From positions 186,001 to 250,000 of the forward strand of contig NZ_JPKG01000028.1 of the NCBI RefSeq assembly GCF_000735605.1: DNA of 64,000 bases. The letters are read 5' to 3'. Under the pieces are notes generated by a model that did no database searches, was not told the origin of the DNA, and saw nothing but the letters and a program-made list of their open reading frames with translations. Numbering within the stretch: the first letter of the stretch is position 1; every line of letters begins with the position of its first letter. Origin of the DNA: Allobosea sp. LC85 (GTDB lineage Bacteria; Pseudomonadota; Alphaproteobacteria; Rhizobiales; Beijerinckiaceae). This document shows positions 18,824 to 27,048 of the stretch, in pieces. Position numbers and translations under genes: made by a program.

Positions 18824-19759
18824 TCAATGCGCTCCCGCCTTGGCGCCGCTGCGCAGGCGTGGATCGAGCACGCCGTAAAGCAGATCGACGATCAGATTGG
18901 CGCTGACCATGGTGATCGCGACCAGCAAGAGGATGCACTGCACCACGGCAAGATCGCGGTTCGCGACCGACACCACCAGCAGCCGCCCGACGCCCGGCCA
19001 GGAAAACACGCTCTCGACCACCACCGCGCCGGCAATCAGGCTGCCGACCATGAAGCCGACGATGGTGACGGTCGGGACCGCGGCGTTGGGCAGCGCGTGG
19101 CCGCGCACCACGGCGGGCCACGGCACACCCTTGGCACTGGCCGTACGGATATAGGATTGGCCGAGCACCTCGAGCATGGCGCTGCGGGTGAAGCGGGCAA
19201 GGACTGCCGCGCCACCGATGCCGAGCGTCAGCACCGGCAGGATGGCGTGGCGCCAGCTTTCCTGGCCACCGGAGGGCAGCCAGCCGAGCTGGACCGAGAA
19301 GATCAGCACCAAGACCAGGCCGAGCACGAAGCTCGGCACGGTGAAGCCGGCGACCGCCGTGACCATGACGACGCGATCGATCAGGCTGTCGCGATGCAGA
19401 GAGGCATAGATGCCGGCGGGGATGCCGATGCCGAGCTTGAGTGCAAGCGCCGGCAGGGTCAGCGCCAGCGTGGCCGGAATGCGCTCGGCGACGAGTTCGA
19501 GAGCCGGCCGGCCATCGCGCATCGACTGGCCAAGCTCACCCTGCCCGATCGCCGAGAAATAGCGGAGATATTGCAGCCAGATCGGATCATCGAGGCCCCA
19601 GGCCTTGCGGAAGGCGGCGATGGCCTCAGGCGGAGCATCCACGCTCATGATGATCAGCGCCGGATCGCCTGAAAGCCTGAGCACCACGAAGGCGAAGGTG
19701 ACGACGAGGGCAACGGTCAGTGCCGCGCGCCCGAGACGCAGAAAGAAGAAACGCAGCAT
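18824..19759 (-). CDS. Dpp/Opp-type ABC transporter permease, DppB-like
   Basis: A 311-residue inner-membrane protein with the DppB signature: helix 1 (LGRAALTVALVVTFAFVVLR), the periplasmic stretch with GLDDPIWLQYLRYF, and the C-terminal region from YIRTASAKGVPWPAVVRGHALPNA through VVVESVFSWPGVGRL. It makes the channel with the DppC-like protein. Its ATG overlaps the stop of the upstream ATPase gene by one base. Confidence 0.92.
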   Translation of the reverse strand: MLRFFFLRLGRAALTVALVVTFAFVVLRLSGDPALIIMSVDAPPEAIAAFRKAWGLDDPIWLQYLRYFSAIGQGELGQSMRDGRPALELVAERIPATLALTLPALALKLGIGIPAGIYASLHRDSLIDRVVMVTAVAGFTVPSFVLGLVLVLIFSVQLGWLPSGGQESWRHAILPVLTLGIGGAAVLARFTRSAMLEVLGQSYIRTASAKGVPWPAVVRGHALPNAAVPTVTIVGFMVGSLIAGAVVVESVFSWPGVGRLLVVSVANRDLAVVQCILLLVAITMVSANLIVDLLYGVLDPRLRSGAKAGAH

Positions 19760-20751
19760 CAGCTCGCCGCCTTCAGGAAATTGGCCTGGTCATGCGCGAC
19801 ATGACAGGCAGCAAGCCGGCCATCCGGCATCGGCTTCAGCAACGGGCTCTCGACCTTGCAGCGCTCGCGCGCGGCATGGCAGCGTGGATGGAAGGCGCAT
19901 CCGGAGGGGCGCGCCGCCGGGTTCGGCGGGTCGCCCTGCAGCACGATCCGGGGGCGCGTGCGGCGGCCGGGCACCGGCGCGGCCGAGACCAGAGCCTCGG
20001 TATAGGGATGTGCCGGACTGGAGAGCAGCAGATCGGCCTCGCCCTCTTCGACGATCCGGCCGAGATACATCACCGCAACGCGATGGCTGACCTGCCTGAC
20101 GACCTTGAGATCGTGGCTGATGAAGAGCAGGCCGAGGCCGAGCTCCTGCTGGATATCGACCAGGAGATTGATCACCTGTGCCTGGATCGAGACGTCGAGC
20201 GCCGAGACAGGCTCGTCGCAGACCAGGAGGTCGGGCTTGGTGGCGAGTGCGCGGGCGATCACCGCGCGCTGGCGCTGTCCGCCGGAAAGTTCATGCGGGT
20301 AGCGTCGGCCCTGGTCGGCGCGCAGGCCAACCGACTGCAGCAACGCGAAGGCCAGCGCCTCGCGCTCCTTCGGCTCGCCCAGGTCATGAACGTCGAAGGG
20401 CTCGCGCACCTGTTCGACGATCTGGAGGCGCCGATCGAGCGCGCCGAGCGGATCCTGGTAGATCATCTGCATGCGTGCGCGCATCTGGCGCCAGGCCAAG
20501 GTGTCCGTGGCCGGCATGGGGGCGCCGTTGAACAGGACATCCCCCGCATCGGGCTTCTCAAGCCCGAGCGCGAGCCGGCCCGTGGTGGATTTGCCGGAGC
20601 CGGATTCGCCGACGAGGCCAAGCGTCCGGCCACGTTCGACCGTCAGCGAGACGCCGTCGACGGCGCGCACCTCGACAGAGCGGCCCAGCAGGCCTTTGCG
20701 CATATGGTAGCAACGCGCGACGTTGCGCGCCTGAAGCAGGGGAGCGCTCAT
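19759..20751 (-). CDS. Dpp/Opp-type ABC transporter ATP-binding protein, DppF-like
   Basis: A 330-residue ATPase: Walker [11 protein letters not shown]-loop MIYQDPLGALDRR, signature [15 protein letters not shown], Walker [15 protein letters not shown], and the C-terminal oligopeptide-transporter extension with a cysteine-rich segment (SGCAFHPRCHAARERC...ACHVAH) that in relatives binds an iron-sulfur cluster. With the DppD-like protein it forms the heterodimeric motor. Starts inside the last four bases of the DppD-like gene. Confidence 0.93.
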   Translation of the reverse strand: MSAPLLQARNVARCYHMRKGLLGRSVEVRAVDGVSLTVERGRTLGLVGESGSGKSTTGRLALGLEKPDAGDVLFNGAPMPATDTLAWRQMRARMQMIYQDPLGALDRRLQIVEQVREPFDVHDLGEPKEREALAFALLQSVGLRADQGRRYPHELSGGQRQRAVIARALATKPDLLVCDEPVSALDVSIQAQVINLLVDIQQELGLGLLFISHDLKVVRQVSHRVAVMYLGRIVEEGEADLLLSSPAHPYTEALVSAAPVPGRRTRPRIVLQGDPPNPAARPSGCAFHPRCHAARERCKVESPLLKPMPDGRLAACHVAHDQANFLKAAS

Positions 20752-21767
20752 GCGTAGACCGGCTCCCGCGGACGCACCGGTTCGGCCTGAAGCGCCTTGA
20801 TGCAGGCGGCGAAGCGTCCCGGCGCCTTCCAGGCCAGGGGCGGCACGCCTGCGTCGCAGGCCTCGCCCCGCCGTGGGCAGCGTGGCGCGAAGGCGCAGCC
20901 GGGCGGCAGGTTCCAGGGTTCGGGCACATTGCCTTCGATCGGGTCGAGCCGGCGGCGCACGCCTTCCAGCGGCGGCAGCGCGGCGATCAAGCCCTGCGTG
21001 TAGGGATGCAGCGGCTCGTCGAACAGCGACTGAGCCTCGGCGGTCTCGATGATCCGCCCGGCATACATCACGCAGACCCGGTCGCAGGTCTGCGATATCA
21101 CGCCGAGATCATGGCTGATCAGCACCAGCGCCATGTCGGTCTCGCGCCGAATCTTGGTCAGCAGCTCGAGGATCTGCGCCTGGATGGTGGCATCAAGTGC
21201 GGTGGTCGGTTCGTCAGCCACGAGCAGGTCGGGTTTGCCGGCGAGCGCCATCGCGATCATCACGCGCTGGTTCTGGCCGCCGGAGAGCTCATGCGGAAAG
21301 GCGTCGAGGCGGCGCGCCGCGTCTGGAATCCCGACGAGATCGAACAGGCGTCTTGCTTCCGCCCTAATCGCCGCCCCGGAGAGGCCGCCATGCAGCGCCA
21401 GGGCCTCGCCCACCTGCTTGCCAAGGCGAAGGACGGGATTGAGCGCGCTCGCCGGATCCTGGAAGATCATCGCAATGCGGCCGCCGCGCACCGTGTCCAG
21501 CACATCCGGTTCGGCGTCGATCAGTTCCGTGCTCCCCAGCCTGACATTGCCGGAGACGCTCGCCTTCTTCGGCAGGAGGCCGAGGGCGGCAAGCCAGGTC
21601 ACCGACTTGCCGCAGCCGGACTCGCCGACCAGGCCGACCGCCTCGCCGCGTGCGACCGAGAGATCGATGCCGTGCAGCACCTTCACGCCGTCGAAGGCAA
21701 CCGTCAGTCCGTTGATCTCGACCAGCGGGTCAGCGACGCTGCCGAACCTGTCCAACATTGCGCTCAC
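20748..21767 (-). CDS. Dpp/Opp-type ABC transporter ATP-binding protein, DppD-like
   Basis: A 339-residue ATPase: Walker A GESGCGKSV, Q-loop MIFQDPASALNPV, signature LSGGQNQRVMIAMAL, Walker [15 protein letters not shown], and the C-terminal cysteine segment PPGCAFAPRCPRRGEAC. The frame stays open far into the upstream binding-protein gene, but that is only a shadow. The likely start is GTG at 21767, which overlaps the binding-protein stop (GTGA); the ATG at 21758 is the alternative. Partner of the DppF-like ATPase. Confidence 0.92.
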   Translation of the reverse strand: MSAMLDRFGSVADPLVEINGLTVAFDGVKVLHGIDLSVARGEAVGLVGESGCGKSVTWLAALGLLPKKASVSGNVRLGSTELIDAEPDVLDTVRGGRIAMIFQDPASALNPVLRLGKQVGEALALHGGLSGAAIRAEARRLFDLVGIPDAARRLDAFPHELSGGQNQRVMIAMALAGKPDLLVADEPTTALDATIQAQILELLTKIRRETDMALVLISHDLGVISQTCDRVCVMYAGRIIETAEAQSLFDEPLHPYTQGLIAALPPLEGVRRRLDPIEGNVPEPWNLPPGCAFAPRCPRRGEACDAGVPPLAWKAPGRFAACIKALQAEPVRPREPVYA

Positions 21768-23401
21768 GAGCGGATCCCGCCCCAGTTGCGGGCACGGAAA
21801 TCCATGACGAAGGCCTGCGCCGCCTTCCACTGGATATCCCGGCGCTTGGCCGTGAAATTCGCCGTCTGGTGCAGCACGGTATAGGCAGGGTCCTCGCGCT
21901 CGCAGATTTCCAGGATGCGGCGGAACATCGCCTTGCGCCGGGCGCGGTCGGTCGAGGTTTCGAGCGCGTCGGAAAGCTTGCCCATCTCGTCGTTGCGCCA
22001 TTCGCCGATCTGCCATTGCTGGCCGGTCGGGCCGTGCTGAGCGGTGATCGAGGCGACAGGATCGTTGAAGGAGGCGCTGTTCGACCAGTCGCGCACCGCC
22101 CGCGTCGGCCCCTTTGCCAGAACCTGCGGGAAGTTCTCCTTGCTTTCGATCTCGACGTTGAGGCCGATCTCGCGCCAGCTCTCGATCAGCACCTGCGCCG
22201 TCGAAACCTGGCCGGTATAGTAGTTGTTGAGCAGGCGGTAAGGGATCGGGTCGCCCTTGTAGCCGGACTGCTTCACCAGTTCGCGGGCGAGCCGGGTATC
22301 GAAGGCCGGCACCGCCCAATCGGCGATGAACATGTCGCCGTAGAACTCCCATTGCAGCCCCTTGGGCACGCGGGTGCGCCCGCCCCAGAGCGCATCGACG
22401 ATGGTCTGGCGGTCGATCGCATGGGTCATGGCCCGGCGCACCAGCGGATTTTCGAGCTGGGGATGGGTCTTGTCGAAGGTCGTCAGGCGGTGATTGGCGA
22501 TCAGGCCACCCAGCACCTCATGGCGCGGATTCTTCTCGATCTCGCTGATCTGGTCAGGCGGGATATCGCAGGCAAAATCATACTCGCCCGAACGCAGGCC
22601 GTTGATGCGGGACGCCGTCTCCGGCACTTCGACGAACCGGATCTGCTTGAGCGGCGGCCGGCCACCCCAGTACGCGTCATGCGCGACAAGCGTCAGTGAC
22701 TGGTCAGGCTTGAACTCGGCGATCCCATAAGGCCCCGTACCGACGGGCTTGCGCGCCCAGTCGAGCCAGCTCCCGGCCTCGGCGAAGGCCCTGCGCGAGA
22801 CGATGATGCCGACATTGCGCGAGATGCGACCTTCGAGCGTCACATCCGGCGTCTTGTTGACGAAGCGAACCGTCTGCGGATCGACGATCTCGATCTTCTC
22901 GAAGCTTGGGAAGGCCCGCCTCGCCACGGCCACCACTTCGGCGGGCGGCTGCTTGCCGGCGGCGCCAGCGGTCACCGAACCGAACAGCCCGGCCGAGCCC
23001 GCCTGCCCCGCTCCACCCCACATTCGCTCGGTGCCGAAGGAGAAGGCGACGTCCTCGGCCGTCATGGTCTCGCCGTTATGGAACTTGACGCCTTGGCGCA
23101 GTGTCAGCTCGACGGTGCGGTCGTCGATGCGGCGCCAGGCCGTGGCGAGGCCCGGCCGAAGCGACAGGTCGCCGGCCCAGTCGGTATCGATCAGGCTCTC
23201 GGCATAGCTGTAGAAGGTGCGGGTACCGACATTGGACTGCTCGCGCAGCGTTTCCAACGTGTTGGAATTCGCGATCTTCTGCACGGCGATGGTGATCGAG
23301 GGCCGGTTATCGGCCTGGGCGATCGCGAAGCGCGGCAGGATCAGGGCACCGGTCGAGGCTGCGCCGAGGCCAAGCGCATGGCGGCGTGTCAGATGGGTCA
23401 A
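21764..23401 (-). CDS. Dpp/Opp-type ABC substrate-binding protein, tandem copy 2
   Basis: A 545-residue family-5 solute-binding protein: export signal ending PRFAIAQA (a twin-arginine-like RR lies near the start, LTRRHALGLGA), then the family core around GVKFHNGETMTAEDVAFSF and VRRAMTHAIDRQTIVDAL. It is closely similar along its whole length to the protein encoded just upstream (23473-25110), including the shared stretches LARELVKQSGYKGDPIPYRL and LETSTDRARRKA, and both are 545 residues. It feeds the permease genes downstream. A hairpin followed by a T-rich run separates it from copy 1, so the two may be made at different levels. Confidence 0.92.
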   Translation of the reverse strand: MTHLTRRHALGLGAASTGALILPRFAIAQADNRPSITIAVQKIANSNTLETLREQSNVGTRTFYSYAESLIDTDWAGDLSLRPGLATAWRRIDDRTVELTLRQGVKFHNGETMTAEDVAFSFGTERMWGGAGQAGSAGLFGSVTAGAAGKQPPAEVVAVARRAFPSFEKIEIVDPQTVRFVNKTPDVTLEGRISRNVGIIVSRRAFAEAGSWLDWARKPVGTGPYGIAEFKPDQSLTLVAHDAYWGGRPPLKQIRFVEVPETASRINGLRSGEYDFACDIPPDQISEIEKNPRHEVLGGLIANHRLTTFDKTHPQLENPLVRRAMTHAIDRQTIVDALWGGRTRVPKGLQWEFYGDMFIADWAVPAFDTRLARELVKQSGYKGDPIPYRLLNNYYTGQVSTAQVLIESWREIGLNVEIESKENFPQVLAKGPTRAVRDWSNSASFNDPVASITAQHGPTGQQWQIGEWRNDEMGKLSDALETSTDRARRKAMFRRILEICEREDPAYTVLHQTANFTAKRRDIQWKAAQAFVMDFRARNWGGIRS

Positions 23402-23433
23402 GGAACCCTCCAGAAGTCATCGGAAACAGAAAA

Positions 23434-23458
23434 CGGCGCGCCCTTTCGGGGCGCGCCG
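23434..23458 (-). terminator. Hairpin with T-run between the two binding-protein genes (attenuator or mRNA stabiliser)
   Basis: CGGCGCGCCC and GGGCGCGCCG form a perfect 10-bp stem around a 5-base loop. Read on the minus strand the stem is followed by TTTTCTGTTT, the form of an intrinsic terminator. It lies 14 bases past the stop of the first binding-protein gene and before the second, so it may reduce read-through or protect the upstream message. Confidence 0.7.
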
Positions 23459-23472
23459 CGATCGAACTGCCT

Positions 23473-25110
23473 TCAGCTCCGGCCGCCCCAGTTCTCGGCA
23501 CGGAAATCCATGGCGAAGGCCGGCGAGGCCTTCCAGGCGAGCGCCTTGGGCTTGGCGGTGAAGGTCGCGTTCTGGTGCAGCACCGTATAGGCGGGGTCTT
23601 CGCGCTCGGCGATTTCCAGCATGCGGCGGAACGCGGCCTTGCGGCGGGCGCGGTCGGTCGAGGTTTCGAGTTCGATCGAGAGCGTGTTCATCTCGTCATT
23701 GCGCCATTCGCCGGCCTGCTGCTGCTGGCCGTTGGGACCGTGCTGGGCGACGATCGAGGAGACGGGATCGTTGAAGGGCGCCGAATTCGACCAGTCGCGG
23801 ACCGCCCGGGTCGGCGTGCGCTCGAGAATCTGCTGCCAGTTCTCCTTGACCTGGATTTCGACGTTGAGTCCCGCCTCCTTCCACATCTCGACCAAGACCT
23901 GCGCCGTGGCAGTCTGGTTGGTGTAGTAGTTGTTGAGCAGCCGATAAGGGATCGGATCGCCCTTGTAGCCGGACTGCTTGACCAGTTCGCGCGCCAGCTT
24001 CAGATCGAAGGCCGGCACCGCCCAACCAGCGTGGAACATGTCGCCGTAATAAGGCCATTGCAGCCCCTTCGGCACGACGGTACGGCCGGCCCAGAGCGAG
24101 TCGACGATCGCCTGCCGGTCGATCGAATGCGTCATGGCGCGGCGAACCAGCGGATTCTGCAGCTGCGCATGGCTCTTGTCGAACACCGTCAGGCGGTGAT
24201 TGAGGATGGTACCGCCCTGCACCTCGAAGGCAGGGTTCTTCTCGATCTGGGGGATCTGGTCCGGCGGGATATCGCAGGCGAACTGGTACTGGCCGGAGAG
24301 CAGGCCGTTGATGCGGGATGCCGTCTCCGGCACCTCGACAAAACGGATGGATTTCAGCGGCGGGCGGCCGCCCCAGTACTCGTCATGGGCCTCGAGCAGC
24401 AGCGAGACGTCCGGGCGATATTCGGCGATCCGATAGGGGCCGGTCGTGACCGGCCTGGTCGCCCAATCGCTATAGGTCTTCGCCTCCTCGAAGGCGCGGC
24501 GGTTCATGATCTCGCTGCCATAGCGCGAGATACGGCCCTCCATCGTCACGTCGGGCGTGCCGTTGACGAAGCGCACCGTGTATTTGTCGACGATCTCGAT
24601 GCCGAGCAGAGCCGGCCAGGAGCGGCGCGCCACCGCCGGCACTTCCGCCGGCAGTTCCTTGTTGGCGCGGCCCCCGCCGACGACGAAGTCGACGGAGATC
24701 GTCTTGCCTTGCGACGGCTGCGTGTCGCCGAACATGCGCTGCCTGCTGAAGGAGAACGCGACATCCTCCGCCGTCAGCTCGTCGCCATTGTGGAACTTCA
24801 CGCCCCGGCGCAGCTTGAGCTCGACAGTCTTGTCGTCGATGCGCTTCCACTCGGTGGCGAGACCGGGAACGGTCTCGAGATTGCCGAGCCAATTGCGGCC
24901 GATCAGCCCCTCCCAGATCGACGAGAAGAAGACGCGCTCGCCGACATTGGACTGCTCGCGCAGCACGTCGAGCGTGTTGGAATTGGCGATCTTCTGCACC
25001 GCGATGGTGATCGAGGGCCGGTTATAGGCCTGGGCGATCGCGAAGCGCGGCAGAATGAGGGCGGAGCCGCCCAGCGCTATTGCGCTGCGACGCGTGAAGG
25101 AACCGACCAT
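23473..25110 (-). CDS. Dpp/Opp-type ABC substrate-binding protein, tandem copy 1
   Basis: A 545-residue family-5 solute-binding protein with an export signal (FTRRSAIALGGSALILPRFAIAQA) and the core motif GVKFHNGDELTAEDVAFSF. It is a paralogue of the next gene downstream. The ATG at 25110 is preceded by AGGAG at a good distance, so the 34-base overlap with the end of the hydrolase gene upstream is real. Keeping two binding proteins for one permease usually widens substrate range; the differing loops (for example TQPSQGKTISVDFVVGGG here against WGGAGQAGSAG in copy 2) may set specificity. Confidence 0.92.
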   Translation of the reverse strand: MVGSFTRRSAIALGGSALILPRFAIAQAYNRPSITIAVQKIANSNTLDVLREQSNVGERVFFSSIWEGLIGRNWLGNLETVPGLATEWKRIDDKTVELKLRRGVKFHNGDELTAEDVAFSFSRQRMFGDTQPSQGKTISVDFVVGGGRANKELPAEVPAVARRSWPALLGIEIVDKYTVRFVNGTPDVTMEGRISRYGSEIMNRRAFEEAKTYSDWATRPVTTGPYRIAEYRPDVSLLLEAHDEYWGGRPPLKSIRFVEVPETASRINGLLSGQYQFACDIPPDQIPQIEKNPAFEVQGGTILNHRLTVFDKSHAQLQNPLVRRAMTHSIDRQAIVDSLWAGRTVVPKGLQWPYYGDMFHAGWAVPAFDLKLARELVKQSGYKGDPIPYRLLNNYYTNQTATAQVLVEMWKEAGLNVEIQVKENWQQILERTPTRAVRDWSNSAPFNDPVSSIVAQHGPNGQQQQAGEWRNDEMNTLSIELETSTDRARRKAAFRRMLEIAEREDPAYTVLHQNATFTAKPKALAWKASPAFAMDFRAENWGGRS

Positions 25111-26681
25111 TGTTCATCTCCTGAAGGGGTGGCGTTGGGATCACGCTCCTCGAGCCCGCGCGGGCCGGAGCGGAAATGGGTCAAGGTCCGGTCGGCATGG
25201 ATCAGCCGCCAGGACAGCGCCTTCTGGGCATAGTCACGCACCAGGGCGGCATAGGCCGGGTCCTCGGCCAGGTTGACGAACTGGTGCGGATCCTTGGCGA
25301 GGTCGAAGAAGAGCGGCGGCAGCGCAGCGAAATGGACGTATTTGTAGTGTTCGTCCTGGATCACGCAGAGGCTGGACTGATCCATGTGGAGGCCCAGCAC
25401 CTGCTCAGGCTGCGAGTAGTGCACGTCGCGGAAATCGTATTCATAGTGCAGCTCGCTGCGCCAATCCGCCGGCCTGCCCTCGCTGAGGAACGGCATGACC
25501 GAGCGCCCGTCGCAGGCGCGCGGCGCCTCGCCACCGAGCCAGTCGAGAATGGTCGGCATCACGTCGACACTCTCGGTGAAGGAGGTCTCGATCGCACCGC
25601 GACGCTCGTCCGCTCCTCGCGGGTCCTTCACCACCAACGGAATGCGGAAGCTCTCGTCGTTGAAGCCGATCTTGCCGAGCAGGTGGTGGTCGCCGAGTTG
25701 CTCGCCATGATCGCTGGTGAAGACGATCAGCGTGTCGTCCCACTGCCCAGTCTCGTCGAGATGGGCGAAGACCCTGCCGAGGCAGTCGTCGATCTCGGTG
25801 ATCAGGCCGCAATAGGTCGCCCGCATCTGGCGGATTTCGGCCTCGTCCAAGGTCGCGCCCGAGCCTTCCGCGCCGTGGAAGAAGGAGCCGCGCTTGATCG
25901 AGTCGATGTAGAACTGGGTCAGCGGGTGCTGCGCCGCCTCGGCCTCCGGCGATTCCGCCCGCACCAGCCCGGGCATATCCTCGGGGCGGTACATCGCATG
26001 ATAGGGCGCCGGCGCAACGAAGGGCGGATGCGGCCTGTAATAGCCAAGATGCAGGAAGAACGACCTGCCGGCGCGGCCCTTGAGATAGGTCAGCGCACGC
26101 TCCGTGAAGAAGGTCGAGTCAGAGAACTCCTTGGGGATGCGCGACGGCTTGTCGGTCGCACCCGGCACCGAGTCCTCGCCCTCCGGCAACCAGATATCCT
26201 CGCGCTTTTCCGGCAACTCGAAGCCGTTCTGCGCCACCCAGCCGAAATAGCCGTCCATGTTGGGCTCGAAGGCGCCGACCGAACGGAAACCGTCCATCAG
26301 GTCGCCGAGCACCAGGAAGCGCGGATCGTTCTTCGAGGTCGCACGCGGGTCAGGCGTCGTCGTGGTGTAGCCGATCAGCGCGGGATCATAGCCGATGGCG
26401 CGCAGCGCCTTGCCGAGATTGAAGTGGCGCTGGTCGAGCGGCACCGTGTTCTGCACGGCGCGATGGTTCATCAGGTAGAGGCCGGTGAGCAGGCTAGCGC
26501 GGGCTGGACCGCAGGGCACGCAGGCCGTGACATGGTTGCGGAAGGTGACGCCCTCCGCGCAAAGCCGGTCGAGATTCGGCGTCTTCAGGAAGGGATCGCG
26601 CCCCTCGGCCCGCATCAGATGGGGTATGAAATCGGCGCGCCATTGGTCGACGACGATCAGGAGAACATTCTGGCGTTTCAT
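25077..26681 (-). CDS. Phosphonate monoester hydrolase / phosphodiesterase (formylglycine enzyme)
   Basis: A 534-residue alkaline-phosphatase-superfamily hydrolase. With the ATG at 26681, Cys57 sits in the formylglycine motif CGPAR. Asp12, Gln13, Arg61, Asn78, Tyr105, Thr107, His218, Asp324, His325 and Lys337 all fall at the numbers I recall for the active site of the Rhizobium leguminosarum phosphonate monoester hydrolase. Long stretches also look like that enzyme (LLIVVDQWRADFIPHLMRAE; DHGEQLGDHHLLGK). Such enzymes hydrolyse phosphonate monoesters, phosphodiesters and, weakly, sulfate esters, and need a formylglycine-generating enzyme, not in this window. No signal peptide, so cytoplasmic. 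A TTG at 26690 is a poorer start. It leads the operon with the ABC importer and overlaps the first binding-protein gene by 34 bases. Confidence 0.9.
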   Translation of the reverse strand: MKRQNVLLIVVDQWRADFIPHLMRAEGRDPFLKTPNLDRLCAEGVTFRNHVTACVPCGPARASLLTGLYLMNHRAVQNTVPLDQRHFNLGKALRAIGYDPALIGYTTTTPDPRATSKNDPRFLVLGDLMDGFRSVGAFEPNMDGYFGWVAQNGFELPEKREDIWLPEGEDSVPGATDKPSRIPKEFSDSTFFTERALTYLKGRAGRSFFLHLGYYRPHPPFVAPAPYHAMYRPEDMPGLVRAESPEAEAAQHPLTQFYIDSIKRGSFFHGAEGSGATLDEAEIRQMRATYCGLITEIDDCLGRVFAHLDETGQWDDTLIVFTSDHGEQLGDHHLLGKIGFNDESFRIPLVVKDPRGADERRGAIETSFTESVDVMPTILDWLGGEAPRACDGRSVMPFLSEGRPADWRSELHYEYDFRDVHYSQPEQVLGLHMDQSSLCVIQDEHYKYVHFAALPPLFFDLAKDPHQFVNLAEDPAYAALVRDYAQKALSWRLIHADRTLTHFRSGPRGLEERDPNATPSGDEQWSVPSRVAAQ

Positions 26682-26894
26682 TCTCGGCAATCCAGCTGTG
26701 AGGCCGCCTGCCTAGGTCGCCTGGATGACGTCGGGATGACTGTTGGATGAAAGCGCACCGCGGGCATCCCGCGCCGACGAAGGCCGAACGACCGGGGCCG
26801 TCTGCTTCAGGGAGATGAGGGAAAGCCTATCGGGCACTTCGCGGTCCAGAGGCGTTTATCCCGGTTCAGCTGTGATCTTTGAAAAGACGTTTCA

Positions 26895-26923
26895 TTGACC
26901 GAAGCAGCGCGATGCAGAATGAT
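26895..26923 (+). promoter_or_regulatory. Candidate sigma-70 promoter of the flavin-enzyme operon
   Basis: TTGACC at 26895-26900 and AATGAT at 26918-26923 are separated by 17 bases, a normal -35/-10 layout (five of six and four of six matches to consensus). Transcription from it would give a leader of about 450 nt including the palindrome and the small reading frame. Confidence 0.4.
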
Positions 26924-27005
26924 CATAGTATCGATGACGTGTTTTACGGCGTCGATCGCGGGATTTGCTGGAGCAGCTTGCACCGCGTCACCAAAGCTAA
27001 AAGCA

Positions 27006-27023
27006 CCACGAATGCATTCGTGG
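27006..27023. promoter_or_regulatory. Perfect 18-bp palindrome in operon leader
   Basis: CCACGAATGCATTCGTGG is its own reverse complement over 18 bases. It lies between the candidate promoter and the small leader reading frame. It could be an operator for an unseen regulator or, in RNA, a short hairpin. No regulator gene is adjacent. Confidence 0.55.
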
Positions 27024-27048
27024 GCTCCCGATCGCTGGAGACACGTTC

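Noticed and set aside
21768..22352. N-terminal extension of the DppD-like gene into the binding-protein gene
   Set aside because: Residues upstream of the GTG at 21767 are frame-shifted shadow of the binding protein and do not resemble an ABC ATPase.
23386..25233. 615-codon plus-strand frame opposite a binding-protein gene
   Set aside because: Fully antisense to a paralogous pair of binding proteins; the parallel antisense frame opposite the other copy shows that it simply mirrors the duplication.
25077..26681. Annotation as choline or aryl sulfatase
   Set aside because: The formylglycine motif is CGPAR and the other active-site residues match the phosphonate monoester hydrolase pattern rather than sulfatases with CxPSR.
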